In this document: one piece after another, positions 34,284 through 47,000 of the stretch | Layout: each line of letters starts with the position of its first letter | How positions within the stretch are numbered: the stretch's first letter is position 1 | Origin: Rhabditophanes sp. KR3021 | Lineage: Eukaryota; Nematoda; Chromadorea; Rhabditida; Alloionematidae | Direction of reading: 5' to 3' | NCBI GenBank assembly: GCA_963281155.1 | Contig: CAUJLY010000006.1 | Span: 9,114,001-9,178,000 of the forward strand | DNA: 64,000 nt | Position numbers and translations under genes: made by a program | The notes under the pieces: generated by a model | The model's database searches: none | Told to the model about the DNA's origin: nothing | The model's input: the letters and a program-made list of their open reading frames with translations, nothing else

Positions 34284-35127
34284 TAATAAATCTATATATT
34301 CATGTTTTGCCCCTACAACTTACATTGTTCTCATTTTATTCAGCAAAGGAAGTGAAACTATTACATTATTAATTATCACTAGGGTTGGCATTTGTATTTT
34401 ATTTGAAAGGGGGAAAATGATGCAGTCTATGTAAACGAAGTAATGCTAAATTCAAAAACAAATTAAATAGATCTTCGAGAATTTAATTCGAGCATAATTA
34501 TGTTCAACATCGTATTTGTAAGCATCACTTTCAGTATAATTTATAAAAAAGGGCATGGCAATGATAAATGAATAAAAGTATAACATTTGATGAATCGTTG
34601 TCTTAATGACTAAAGAAACATTAATTTAATTATAGATATAATGTGGCCTACACATACGCTAAGTTCAATATCCTCGATAAAAAACATAATTATATTCATT
34701 TGTCTCATCATTTTGAATATATTAGCATAATAAAAATATGTTTTGATGGAAAGTTGAATGGTCATTTGGGCCTTTTAACTTACATATTTATTTAGTTTCA
34801 CCTACTCAAAAAATATAATACTACTAACAGGCAATTATTAAAGACAAACAATTTTGATACCCACTTGATTACATATTGATAGATATAAAACTTTTTTGAT
34901 TCAATATGAGGGATGCCATCAGTTGATCTGGTTTTAGTGTGGTGAGCTTAGTAACTTCGCTTTTGATAAAATGCTCTCTGTTTTGCTTAATGCCTACACA
35001 AATCATTGCCATTGATTTATCAAAATTTATGTTGTGGACAGTTAGCATATCTCAACATTGTTATTCTATTTTTACCATTATTCGATTACTTTTTTATGTG
35101 TATTATTTAAAAGCCTTATTTTTTAGA
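34284..35127. other. Intergenic between SDR and unc-93
   Basis: About 840 bp, AT-rich. A hydrophobic open frame from 34939 runs into unc-93 in the same frame, but it contains the acceptor TTATTTTTTAG at 35116-35126 just before the conserved start, so I treat it as untranslated or outron sequence. Confidence 0.5.
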
Positions 35128-37458
35128 ATGAAAGTTGGCAATGTTTGGGACTTAGTAGGAGATGACTCAAAAAGACCGCAAACTTCAAAATCACCTTCCT
35201 CACATTCTTTGTTCACAGATGTACTAGATGTTCCGACAGTAGAATGTCTGTCTGCTGAAGTTGCTCTTCCCGAGGAAGAATTAAATGAAATTACTGGCAT
35301 GGACTTGGACAGAGAGCGGAGTAAATCAAGAGACAGATCAACTTCAAGTACAATTAAATCTATTCGAAAATATTCCTCTACGATTTTAAACAAAATTGGC
35401 ATTACTAAAAAGAAAAGTCCGCATATTTTTAACCTGGAAAAGTCACCAGAACTAAGTTATGTGGATCTTAAGCTTTTTTGCAAATTACCTGTCCAAACCC
35501 TACCAATAATTAAAAAAGAATCTCCCTCCAAAACACCCATGTTAGTCAGTTCAACTCTCCTAAAAGATGTCATGAAAAAAGATCACAATGCCTACATGAC
35601 ATATATGCACGAAACTAATTTAAAACGACAATTTTCACTTGGAGAAGAGGAAAACATATTTAACTTTTTAACCTACACCGATCACAATGTTTTTGAAAGA
35701 ATGGAAGTTTATGATCCATATGTAAGTCAACTAATACATAAGTATTTAACTTTATTTTAATTACCTTATTTTAAGTGTCCATTACATGGCTCAAAAAGAA
35801 ACATTTGCAATAGAAAAAAATTAATGGATATGAAAAAATTTGTTAATAGTGTCGATACAGCTGACAAAGAAGAAATCCTCCAAAGTGACTCATACCTAGC
35901 AAAAGTATTAAGAAAATGTGAGAGAACTAATTTACCAAAAGCCCATCGAATTCTCGTTGACAAGGCAAAGAACAAAATTTTAAGCAATATGTGGATCATA
36001 TCAATCGGCCTTCTCTTCTTATTTATTGCTTTTCACGGACTTCAAAACTTACAAACTTCCATAAATGGAAAGTTAGGTTCAGATAGTTTGGCTATTTTTT
36101 ATTTATCAATGGCATTATCTTCTTTATACTTGCCTCCTGTTGTTATACATTGGCTTGGTTGTAAGATTACACTGATGTTGTCTATAGTCGTTTATATAAT
36201 GTATATGTGCATTAATTTCTATCCTAGGTAAATGTTGTTGTTTACAATCTTTATTAATACCATGCATTTTAGTTATTATACTTTAATTCCTGCTTCCATA
36301 TTATGTGGATTTGCTGGAAGTTGTTTGAGAGCTGCACAGTGCTCTTATATTACGGAATGTGGTATCAAATTTGCTCGTATTAACATCGAGGCACCCATTA
36401 CTGTTATTGTTCGATTTTTTGGGTACTTTTTTATGACTGTTCATTTGGGGCAAGTTATTGGCAATATCATGTCTTCGTTAATCATTACAGCTGCTGTTCC
36501 ATATCAAAAACCAATGGATTTGATAGATAGAACTTGTGGACATGCATATCGAGTCAATTCCTCATACCTAAGTCAAAGAGCAAATCACAATTTGGAAGCT
36601 CCTCCAAGAAAAGCGATTTCATCTGTTGTAGGAGTTTACATTTGTTGTTCAATTATATCGTTACTAATTATTTCGTTGTTTTTGAATGCTCTCAAGAAAG
36701 ATGCTCTTATCAAAGGTACACCATTAAGTTTTAGACCAGAGATGCTTAAAGCAACTATGCGTAGTTTCAAAAAAATTAAAGTATTGTTATTGGTGCCGCT
36801 GACAATTTTTAATGGCTTTGAACAGGCATTTATTGTTGGCTTGTATACAAAGGCATATGTTGGGTGCGGGCTAGGAATCAGCCAAATAGGTTTTATAATG
36901 ACATCATTTGGCGTTGCTGATGCTGTTTGTAGCCTCGTCTTCGGACCATTAATTAAGTTGTTTGGGAGAATGCCGTTATTTGTGTTTGGAGCAGTCATAA
37001 ACATGTTAATGATAATTACTCTACTAATGTGGCCAATTAATCCTGGTGATTTCCAAGTTTTTTACGTCATTGCTGGTGTATGGGGAATGGCCGATGGTGT
37101 TTGGAATACGCAAATAAATGGATTTTGGATTGCGTTGGTAGGCAATGATGGTCTAGAAAATGCCTTCGCTCATTACCGATTTTGGGAAAGTAGTGGAATG
37201 GCAATAGGCTTATATCTGATTAGATATGCAACAGTGGACTGGTACTTGATCAGTGCTTTTATTGTTTTATTTCTGGGGATGTGTTGTTACTTCTTTATTG
37301 AATTATATCAACCACTTAGTGTACGTTTATTCTGGCCTCAGCAACTAACTGTTATTTTCAGGGATACTTTCAGAAGTTACTTAATGTTTGTTCCTCAAAA
37401 AGTAAAGAAGAAGAATGGTCGGAGAAGCACATATGTATTGAATGTTAATATTCTGTAA
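35128..37458 (+). CDS. unc-93: UNC-93, potassium-channel regulatory membrane protein
   Basis: Start chosen at 35128, directly after a strong acceptor (probable trans-splice site), with MKVGNVWDLVGDD. Exons 35128-35721, 35776-36227 and 36273 onward. A long acidic/Ser-rich cytoplasmic N-terminus (about 200 residues) and the CPLHGSKRN motif precede about 12 membrane segments. Signature stretches: NMWIISIGLLFLFIAFHGLQ, NLQTSINGKLGSDSLAIFYL, PASILCGFAGSCLRAAQCSY, TIFNGFEQAFIVGLYTKAYV, and WGMADGVWNTQINGFW. In Caenorhabditis UNC-93 works with SUP-9 and SUP-10 in a two-pore K+ channel complex in muscle. The C-terminus is uncertain: a perfect-looking 41-nt intron (donor GTACGT after PLS, acceptor TTTTCAG) would replace the last about 45 residues with a short acidic tail (stop at 37446-37448) instead of 37456-37458. 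Confidence 0.93.
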
Positions 37459-37784
37459 AAATCAAAACCACAAGTCTTAGTTATTATACAAACATCTTTA
37501 TTGTACTCATTCATTCCATTTACTAGGTAAAACCAACATATCTCATTCACTTTTATAAAATAAAATTCAAGCAAAAAAATAATTTATTTGATTAAAAGTT
37601 TATATATTTTTAGAGCTTTTACATTTTTTATACATTAATCACAGTACGAGATACAAAAAAGGTTATATATATTGAGTTATTGTTGTTACGTTTGCCAATC
37701 ACTCATTTTTTCGAAACATTACGATTAAACGTTTAAAGTAGTAACATAGTTAGTTATTCAGCATTAGAAAGTACATTGTTTAAG
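37459..37784. other. Convergent 3' region of unc-93 and arl-8
   Basis: About 330 bp between two genes that end towards each other; AT-rich, with no coding content. It should carry both 3' UTRs. Confidence 0.5.
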
Positions 37785-38482
37785 TTATGTGCGAGGAGAT
37801 CCGGAGTGTTGAATAAGCCATTGGAGAGTAATATCTAAAGAGAAGTATATGAATAAGATATTTATACAGACTTTAACATACCAATATTTGTCTTGTCTTT
37901 ACAAGAGATTGAGTAACAGCAAATTTCTCTGTCCTGAATTTGAGCCAAATTCATCTTGTCAATTAATTGTTGTTCATCGTAAGCGTTTGGAAGATCCCGC
38001 TTATTACCCAAAACTAAAACAGGAATACCTTCGAGTTGGGGGCGATCGAGAAGTTGCATTAATTCATTTCTGGATGCCTCCATCTTTTCCTCATCGGCAG
38101 CATCAACGAGGAATACGATTGCATTGACCCCACGGCAGTAACGTTCCCACATTGATCTAAAGCGTGGTTGGCCTCCAATATCCCAAAGCTAGAAGATACA
38201 ATATTTAGTAAAAACAAATAATGAAGACTAACTTACTTTAATTACTACATTACCTTTCGTAATTTTCCGCATGTTAAACCCAACAGTTGGAATCATATCC
38301 TCCGAAAATTGGTCTCTCTAGATAATTAGTTAAATGTGTGAACCAAACCAGAAACTTACAGCAATAACATTTACAAATGTAGTTTTTCCTGAATACTGCA
38401 ATCCAACTAATGTCAGTTCCATTTCTTGCTTCCAAAAGTGACTTAGGATCCAATCCAGAACTCTATTTATCATAGCCAACAT
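37785..38482 (-). CDS. arl-8: ARL-8, Arf-like small GTPase
   Basis: Exons 38482-38360, 38317-38237, 38188-37882 and 37834-37785 (short introns) give 186 residues, the same length as human ARL8B. Motifs: amphipathic N-terminus [21 protein letters not shown]-loop GLQYSGKTT, switch [15 protein letters not shown], switch [22 protein letters not shown], base binding NKRDLPNA, and [20 protein letters not shown] at the end. ARL8 binds lysosome and synaptic-vesicle-precursor membranes and recruits kinesin for axonal transport. The last five residues (GSPRT) differ from the vertebrate tail. The gene is complete and divergently oriented to the gene starting at 39127. Confidence 0.96.
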
Positions 38483-39126
38483 GATTTGTGCTAAAACAGT
38501 TACAAATTAGTAATATATAGAAAGATGTGTAATAATTGGTTACGTTATGTCACTATAAAAAATATTACTGCAACTATCGATAAGTGAAGAACAGGCTTTC
38601 GCGACAAGATAATGTGAGTGTTGGTGTGTGTATAGAATCTATGCCTTGTCATATGTGGACACACTGCTGACGCCTCAAACCAACATCTAAATGTTCTATG
38701 CTAAAAGCACATCACCTAAAATGCAGTTTGACCAAAATTGGTAAGATATGTCTTTGAGCTTTTGCAACACTTCCTCATTCTTTTTTTCTCTACTTGTCAA
38801 GGGCTAAATAATGATTACTAATATTTTTTGCCCACTCGGCATTATGTAACAAAATATGCAATTACATTGATCAACTGTAATCATCCAAATATTGTTGTTT
38901 TGATCAGTTAAATTAATCAGCATTTGATAAAGAAATAATGACTACAGCTTATGGGTAAGGTAAAGTACTGCGTTTTCGACAAAAAATACTACTGTCGTGT
39001 TTCCATGACAACAGAATAAACAAATTTATTGGGGTCCAAATAAAATAGTGGCATATATCAATAACTTTATTTATAATTTGGCTGATATATCTCATTATAT
39101 TCCATGAATATATCAAAAGTAATAAG
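38483..39126. promoter_or_regulatory. Shared upstream region, arl-8 and the 39.1-kb gene
   Basis: 644 bp between two divergent start codons, so it must contain the start sites of both genes. No TATA box or known motif is clear. A small open piece near 38938 (ATG then a GTAAGG donor) could be a 5' exon of the plus-strand gene but does not join in frame. Confidence 0.4.
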
Positions 39127-41734
39127 ATGTTAAAAGAATATCTATCATATACTTACATTTCTAGCAACTATAATTCTATGTCTCAAGATAAAAGAATAGG
39201 TTTAGCCAGGCTTTTGGGTGCATACTATATAAATTGTAATTTGGCTTGGCCTTTAAATAATTTGCCATCATTGCTGATATGGGAACAGACAGTAGGAATA
39301 AAAAATAGCCGGGATTATCAGTTACTGGATAGAGAAGCATTTGCTCAAGATCTATCAAGTGATATCGAACCCGCACTGCCAGTTTTAATGCTATTAAAGG
39401 AAAACAAAATTTGTGAGGCTATATTTTTATTGAGTCACTTTTTGGATGTACGAAGTGACTTAATATTTAGACTTTTAATTGATCATAATAATTCAATAAA
39501 CAGCGCAACTAAATTCAATTGGTTCTGGGCGAGGATTCAAGAATTACTGTCAATTTCCTTAAACTATAAAGCACCAACTGGGCAATCTGAACCAACCTTG
39601 GAAAATAAAAAAATATGCTACACAATTAGTCAAAAGTATCATTCAATTAGATAACATATTCTTGTCGGATGTCAAGCAATCATCGCTAATTAATGCTATT
39701 TACATGTTCAATGAATCAACAGAGCAATTTTACAACACGGAGCCTATATGGAATTTTAATTCATTACCCAACGAAGCCATCTGCCAACCAAACAATCAAA
39801 AGCAATATTTTTTATTTAATGTAATATTAGGGTTACTTAACCATGCGAAAGAAGTTGTAGATTTTGTCAAGTTGCTAGATCGCTATATTCAGCCAGATGC
39901 TTCATTAATTGTGGGTAATGCCATTCAAGATACTGATCAAAATACAAATGAATTAGTATTGAATTATAAAATACTCAAACAAGCTTCCTTTAAAGCTGAA
40001 ATCGCAAATTTTTTAACTATGATGACTTGCCTGGTGAGGATTGAATTGGCCCGAGAAATTCGAATATTAAATCGGGACGATGAAACTAAAGCAAGACAAG
40101 TGGCATCGGAAATACATCATATCTTTTTAAATGAACCTAATTTGATAGACCTCATTCAGGAACATAAATATAAAAGTACTTTTTTTATTGAAAAGCTGAG
40201 AGTAGTAGTTTATGTGTTTATAAAGTTTTTCAATGATAAAGGAAACATGATAAATAATGAAATAAGCAGTGGTTTAAGGAAAGAAGAATACCTTTATGTG
40301 GAAGGTTCTAACCAACTCCCATCCTCTCAAGTGCCTTCTCAAATGGTTTTAGCACTACATCCCAACAAAACGAGTATAAAATTAATGGAAATTTCGGAGA
40401 TGCTATCCATTTACGATATTTTTATAGGACTACAAAACAATGATGCCCTATTGTCTCAATTATATCTTCTGGCTGAAAAGTGGACCGTTATGCCTTTGAT
40501 GGGGGGTGAACTTATACCACTAAGAATAAACTTGCACCCCGAATTGTTTATAAAGTTTAATAAGAGCAGCAGAATGGAAAGATTACGTCTCATTAACATG
40601 GTTAAAATAGAGGACGATTTTGCTGAGCATGATTTGTTGGTACATAGGTTGCATAAGACTATTTCGGTTGTAAAAAAAACAGTTGGTAACGTGAGTGATG
40701 TTAATGTGAATGATTATGTTAGGTTACAAAATCAATTACAACTTCAGAAGGCACTTTATAGAACCAAAAATGCATTTGATGCTGCTAATGAGGTCTTTAG
40801 CAAAGCAAAGATACAAGCCAAAGCTGAAATTATGAGGGAGAAAGATGAGGAAAAAAGTAAACAGTTTAAATCGGACTCTCTAAAAAATTATGAATCACCA
40901 ATTAAACCAAGTCTGTCATCAACTATAAATACTCAACCCAAAAATGACTTTGCTGATAATTTCAACATAAAATCAACATACACAAATGACAATGAATCAG
41001 ATAATTTTATCAAAGAATCAAGTGATTCATTCGACATCAGTAATCAGGTGGTTTTGCCAAACAGGCAGCAAAAAACGTTTTTAAAAAGAGATGAGAAAAT
41101 GATACTTGATCAAAGTTCACTAGAAAGTGGTGGTTCTACTAATTCATCTAACTTTTCATCGATAGGTACTAGCTCTGACAGTTACCTCTCAGATGCTAGA
41201 AAACGATGGAGACAAAAAAAATTGGAAAAAATGGAATTATCACAGGAACATGCTTTTGATTTATCTCCACCAGAAATTGAACCAGACATCGAGGAGCCTG
41301 AAATAACTAATAACGACGATCTTATCTACCCCCTATCTTCAGCCAGAAGTGTCGGACCAGAAGAAGACATTTTTATATCTAATACCTTGCCATGGGCGAT
41401 AGATAGACTAGATTTAAGAGAAGCTGTAAGTCCTATTCCAGAAAAATGCATTCCTCACACCTCACCACCTTATATCAACAAATTTGAGTTGCCCTCACTT
41501 GATTTTACCGAACAACAACCTGAACAATATCAAATTACCCCAACACTATCAACCATTTCCAATTTCCTCCTCCATTCTAATAATAACCAGAAAAGCCAGC
41601 AACCTCCCATTCCTCCCTGGCTAAATATCATTCCCTTGGAATCTACTCGAGGATACCACCAATCAAATAGAATATTGACATTCAGAGATCGCAACCTTTC
41701 CAAAGGTTTGTTTAACAAATATAAACCAAAATGA
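39127..41734 (+). CDS. Large unrecognised protein: helical N-terminal region, disordered C-terminus
   Basis: Read as one gene of about 868 residues. The first two-thirds are rich in amphipathic helices and look like an alpha-solenoid (IGLARLLGAYYINCNLAWPL, EPALPVLMLLKENKICEAIF, NVILGLLNHAKEVVDFVKLL, FFIEKLRVVVYVFIKFFNDK). A coiled coil with charged heptads follows (KAKIQAKAEIMREKDEEKSK), then a Ser/Asn-rich, Pro-rich tail. The frame breaks near 39607-39613: an A7 run one base too long separates TLENKK from YATQLVKSIIQLDNIFLSDV. Read literally the protein ends after 175 residues. No catalytic motif, signal peptide or membrane segment is seen. A scaffold or coat-type role is only a guess from the architecture; I do not recognise the family. 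Confidence 0.7.
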
Positions 41735-42988
41735 TTGAGATAGAAACAGCTCGACCATTTTTTTATAAATAACAATTTAATTTTTAGTGTGTTTTTACGA
41801 AAATCTAAATATTAGTCTTTTCAGATAATTTGTCCGAGAATTCGGAATTAGGGAAGCGATCGAAGTTTAAATTGCATAAATATCATTAAAATAATGGATT
41901 GTTAAAGGATAAATGCCTTATTAGCGAATTATTGTGTATGCTTTTAAATAAATAGAATAAATATATGTTGTCATTTGTGGAACATAAATATGGTTATGAT
42001 ATCATTTGTTAAACACAAATATATACTCTTTTAAAAAAAGGAAAAAAGTATGTTCTAGAAAGCTACTTTATTTATACAAAATATTTAAACACAAAGCTAA
42101 AATTAAATGCATTAGGAATATGTATATATATGTTTGTTTGAGGCTACATGCTTTTAAACAAATCTTTTTCTTTATTTCATTGTTCCATATCCCGAACATT
42201 CAAAATTTTGAGATGGGTGTTTACCTACCGGGAGGGAAGTACCTGTAAATTATATATACTTGATATACAAAAAGAAGAGGGGACAATATAAGCAGGACAG
42301 ATATATATATAATTGGACAAAACAATAATTAAATTATCAGAACACCTCAGGCCTTTCACACAGTTTACAATTAAGTGGTGGGTTTGGTTGGAAGCTATTG
42401 AAGTTGATAATCTGCAATAAATGGCCAGAGACGGTTTAAAAAGATAAAGGATTGCCATTATGACCGGAAAATAGATTTTGTTGTTGATTTGAGTATATCA
42501 GTTACAGGACAAGGATAGTTTGAGAGCATATTCAAAATAGGTTAGATTCAAAATTTAAAAAGAGACTTTACAAAATATAGACAAACAGCAACTTTTTTTG
42601 TTGTTTTGAAGAGGGAATAATTTGTCGGCAGAAATTGTTTGATTGGTTAGGCAGGTTAATATATATAAACAATTATTCACAAGTACTTCATTTTAAAAAT
42701 TGCATTTACAGGTTCTTTCTTGTGGAATGGGGATAAATGGTAACAAAATGGTTAATTTGTTACGCAATTTACCTTGAACACTAAATTTATACTTTTTTGA
42801 TTTAAATGAGAAAATAGATCCCACTATTTGAAAACAGAGGGCATTGAATGATGGATAATTGTGTGCTGTTTTTTGGAAATGGTTGTTTGTCACATTCTGC
42901 ACACAAAATCAAGTACATTAAAAAAGAGTGATGTTAATGGTTGCAAAAACACTTTTGTTTTGGATTTATGCTTTCGAATAATATATTG
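41735..42988. other. Intergenic, convergent 3' regions
   Basis: About 1.25 kb of AT-rich DNA between genes that end towards each other. Only short low-complexity frames are present, with no recognised element. Confidence 0.55.
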
Positions 42989-44054
<1,066 letters not shown>

Positions 44055-47000
44055 TTTTATTTAAAATAGCAAAGTTGAAATAAAAGCAGCTGAAAATGAA
44101 CAAATGAAAAATAGTCATAAGGCAAAGAGACACAAAATAATTGGAGGTCAAAAGCGAAAAATAAGTGATAGTTTCTGCACATCATGATTTCCCTTTAAAT
44201 TTAACCACTATACTCTCTCTCTTTCTAATTTTTCTTGCAAGCAAGGTCATTGCCATGTTATGGCGTAGAGAGTAAAGCAAGAATAAATATAAATTTGAGG
44301 AGTAAGTTGAAAAATATTATTTTCGCTATAATGGTTTTAGCTGATTTTTGAGAAGAACTTCATTACTATGCTAAAATGATTTTCTATACAAACAACAACT
44401 AAAATGATATAATGCTGCTAGTGTAGCGTTAACTGAATGGCAATGAACGCATATCAAGGTAGGAATAATTAACTGCAGCTTCAAAGAGAATTCTCTTAAC
44501 TGAACGCTTCAAAAAATGCATGAGTATTATTTGGTAGAATAAAATAACCTGAAGAAAGCTAAAATAAACTTCATTCATGCATGTGTTTGTTTATAAAAAG
44601 CAGAATAAAGAGTATGTTTTTAAAAAACAATTAACAAAGATTGTTATTTTGATGAGAATTGTTCTATTTCATTTGGTGATTACAAATTTGAATCCTAGAT
44701 ACTACAAATGATTTGCAAAGTAATGTTTATAAAGTAAAAAGTATTATGCCAAAAAGGTTTGCGATTTTTGGAATAGGCAATAAGTGATTAATAGCGGAAC
44801 AATGGCTCCATTATATATTAAAATGTCTCACCTTAGTACTTTTAAATAATATGTATGAATGATAAATGTTTCCAGCTATCTAAACTTTATCATTATATAT
44901 ATCAAACATATGGAACTATGCAAACTTTACAAACAAGTTATTATCAAGGCCCCGTGTAATAAAGTTTAAGGTTAAATAGTGATTGCCTAGTGACTCTTTT
45001 AAGCTCACCAAGCCTTCTTTTCTTGTTACTGATATATAATGATATTTGTATATAAAACAAGCATTTCCTACATTTATGAGTGAGGACAAACACTGTCAAG
45101 GAGGATAGAGGACACATTTTATCATTTGTTGCCTCAATCCCTCTATCAGGATACAATTCATTTTGTATTAAACAAATCTCGCGTATTGTGTTCGCGCTAG
45201 TATGTTAGAACTTTGTTAATAAAATATATTTAGCTAACGATAATTTATAAATACCAACTCAATTGCGTTATCAATTGTTATAAAAAAGTATTGGAGGTTA
45301 GAATGACTAGTTAATGTCGCAAACAAACAACTCCTGGGCTGAGAAGTGATGCATATTCAATTAAATATCTATATTTAAATTACAAACATAAAATCCATTT
45401 TTCTAAAAAATAAATATTCAAACAAAGAGAAGTTCTATTTATATAAGTTTTATAATAGGGCAAAATGTTCTAATCTCTTTTCCATATTTCCTCATAGCCA
45501 AATAAAGTTATTTGGAATATCATAAAAAATATGTAGTAAATTTTTTGTAAAAGGCTCCGGAAAAAGACATTATTACATGCATTGATTTCAGTTCATTCTA
45601 AATAAACCTATTATAAATGCATATAAATTCTCTGGAAATAACCATAAGCTCGTACTTATGTAAATAACAAAAATTAACTTTCGGTAGTCGACCCTCGACA
45701 AATAGGATTTAGTTCTCATGATACCCTTGTAGCAGCCAAGATCTTAAAAAACATACACAACTACCTTACTACTAGTATATCAATGTTCGTAAACATATTT
45801 TTATACCTGCTTATTATGTCTGAAAATGAGCTTCGCAAGATACACGCAAAATATGTAGAAGAAACAAATTGTCTCTGTTTACAGAATCAAGGATCCATAC
45901 TTGCTCCTGAGTGTATTTAATAAAAAAGTAAACTGGAAAAAAATAGGTAACCAACTATATTTGCAGCTTATTTTTAAATAAACTTACATGTCGACATTAT
46001 AAATGCTTGAATTTAAATTAAGTATGACGGTGCATACACACCTTTTCAAACATCCAAACAATTACATAACTTTCTTAATTATAATTGGAAATAGGATTTG
46101 ATATAAAAAGAGTTTGATAACCAGAAGTAATACTAATGGAACGTAATATATGTAAAATTGCAAAACATATAAAACAAATCGGTTCATTATGTATGATATG
46201 TAATCAGTATAAGCTGGTATGATAGTAAAATTTAGACAGCTTGTGACCTTAATCGCTGCTGAAATTTGCAATCACCCTAAAACCTTGCAATCAAAAAAAC
46301 AAAGTTGATTTGTTTTGCCTGGAAACAAGATGTGTATGTTGAAAAGACATTAAAAGGTTGATTCATAAAAAAGTTGGTGTAGGTTCACAGGGTTAAACAA
46401 AATATTATAAATGTTTGTATTTGTTTAATATCATGACCCGAAAACTTGAATTTCATTTCCTTGCTGCATATTTTTTATAAATATGTAAATATCATAAACT
46501 TTCTAATCAAGTACTTTATGTTAAAGGTTGCGAAAGAGTAAAATATCAACAATCGCGTTTTTCCTAATTTTTTACCTACATACAATTAGAATTGTGGTTA
46601 CAAACTGCAATCAAAAGGGATGTAATATTCGTAAAACTAGCTTGGAAAAAAGCAAATTTTGAGGTTCGTTACGTGTGTAAGAGGGTTGAATAAAAATGAG
46701 TAAGCTCAATATTATCATTAAAATAAATTCTATAAATGTTTATTTTTGATGTAATGTAATTAAACGAAAAAATTTAATTAAAATAATATAAACGTGTTTT
46801 TTGAAGGCAATTATATTTAAAAAATGACTTTATTTCAATCTTAAAATTGGAAATTATAAAAAATAGTTTTTAGAAAACATGTATTTTTCAAATGAATGTT
46901 TAGTTCAATTTGGAAAACGCGACATATTTAATAGATAAACTTTACATTTTAAAGCTAAGTTTTCTGTTTAATGACCAAATGCTTAAATTTTAAAATTTTT

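Noticed and set aside
34939..35127. Hydrophobic N-terminal extension of unc-93
   Set aside because: It is interrupted functionally by a strong acceptor right before the conserved start, and UNC-93 proteins do not begin with such a segment.
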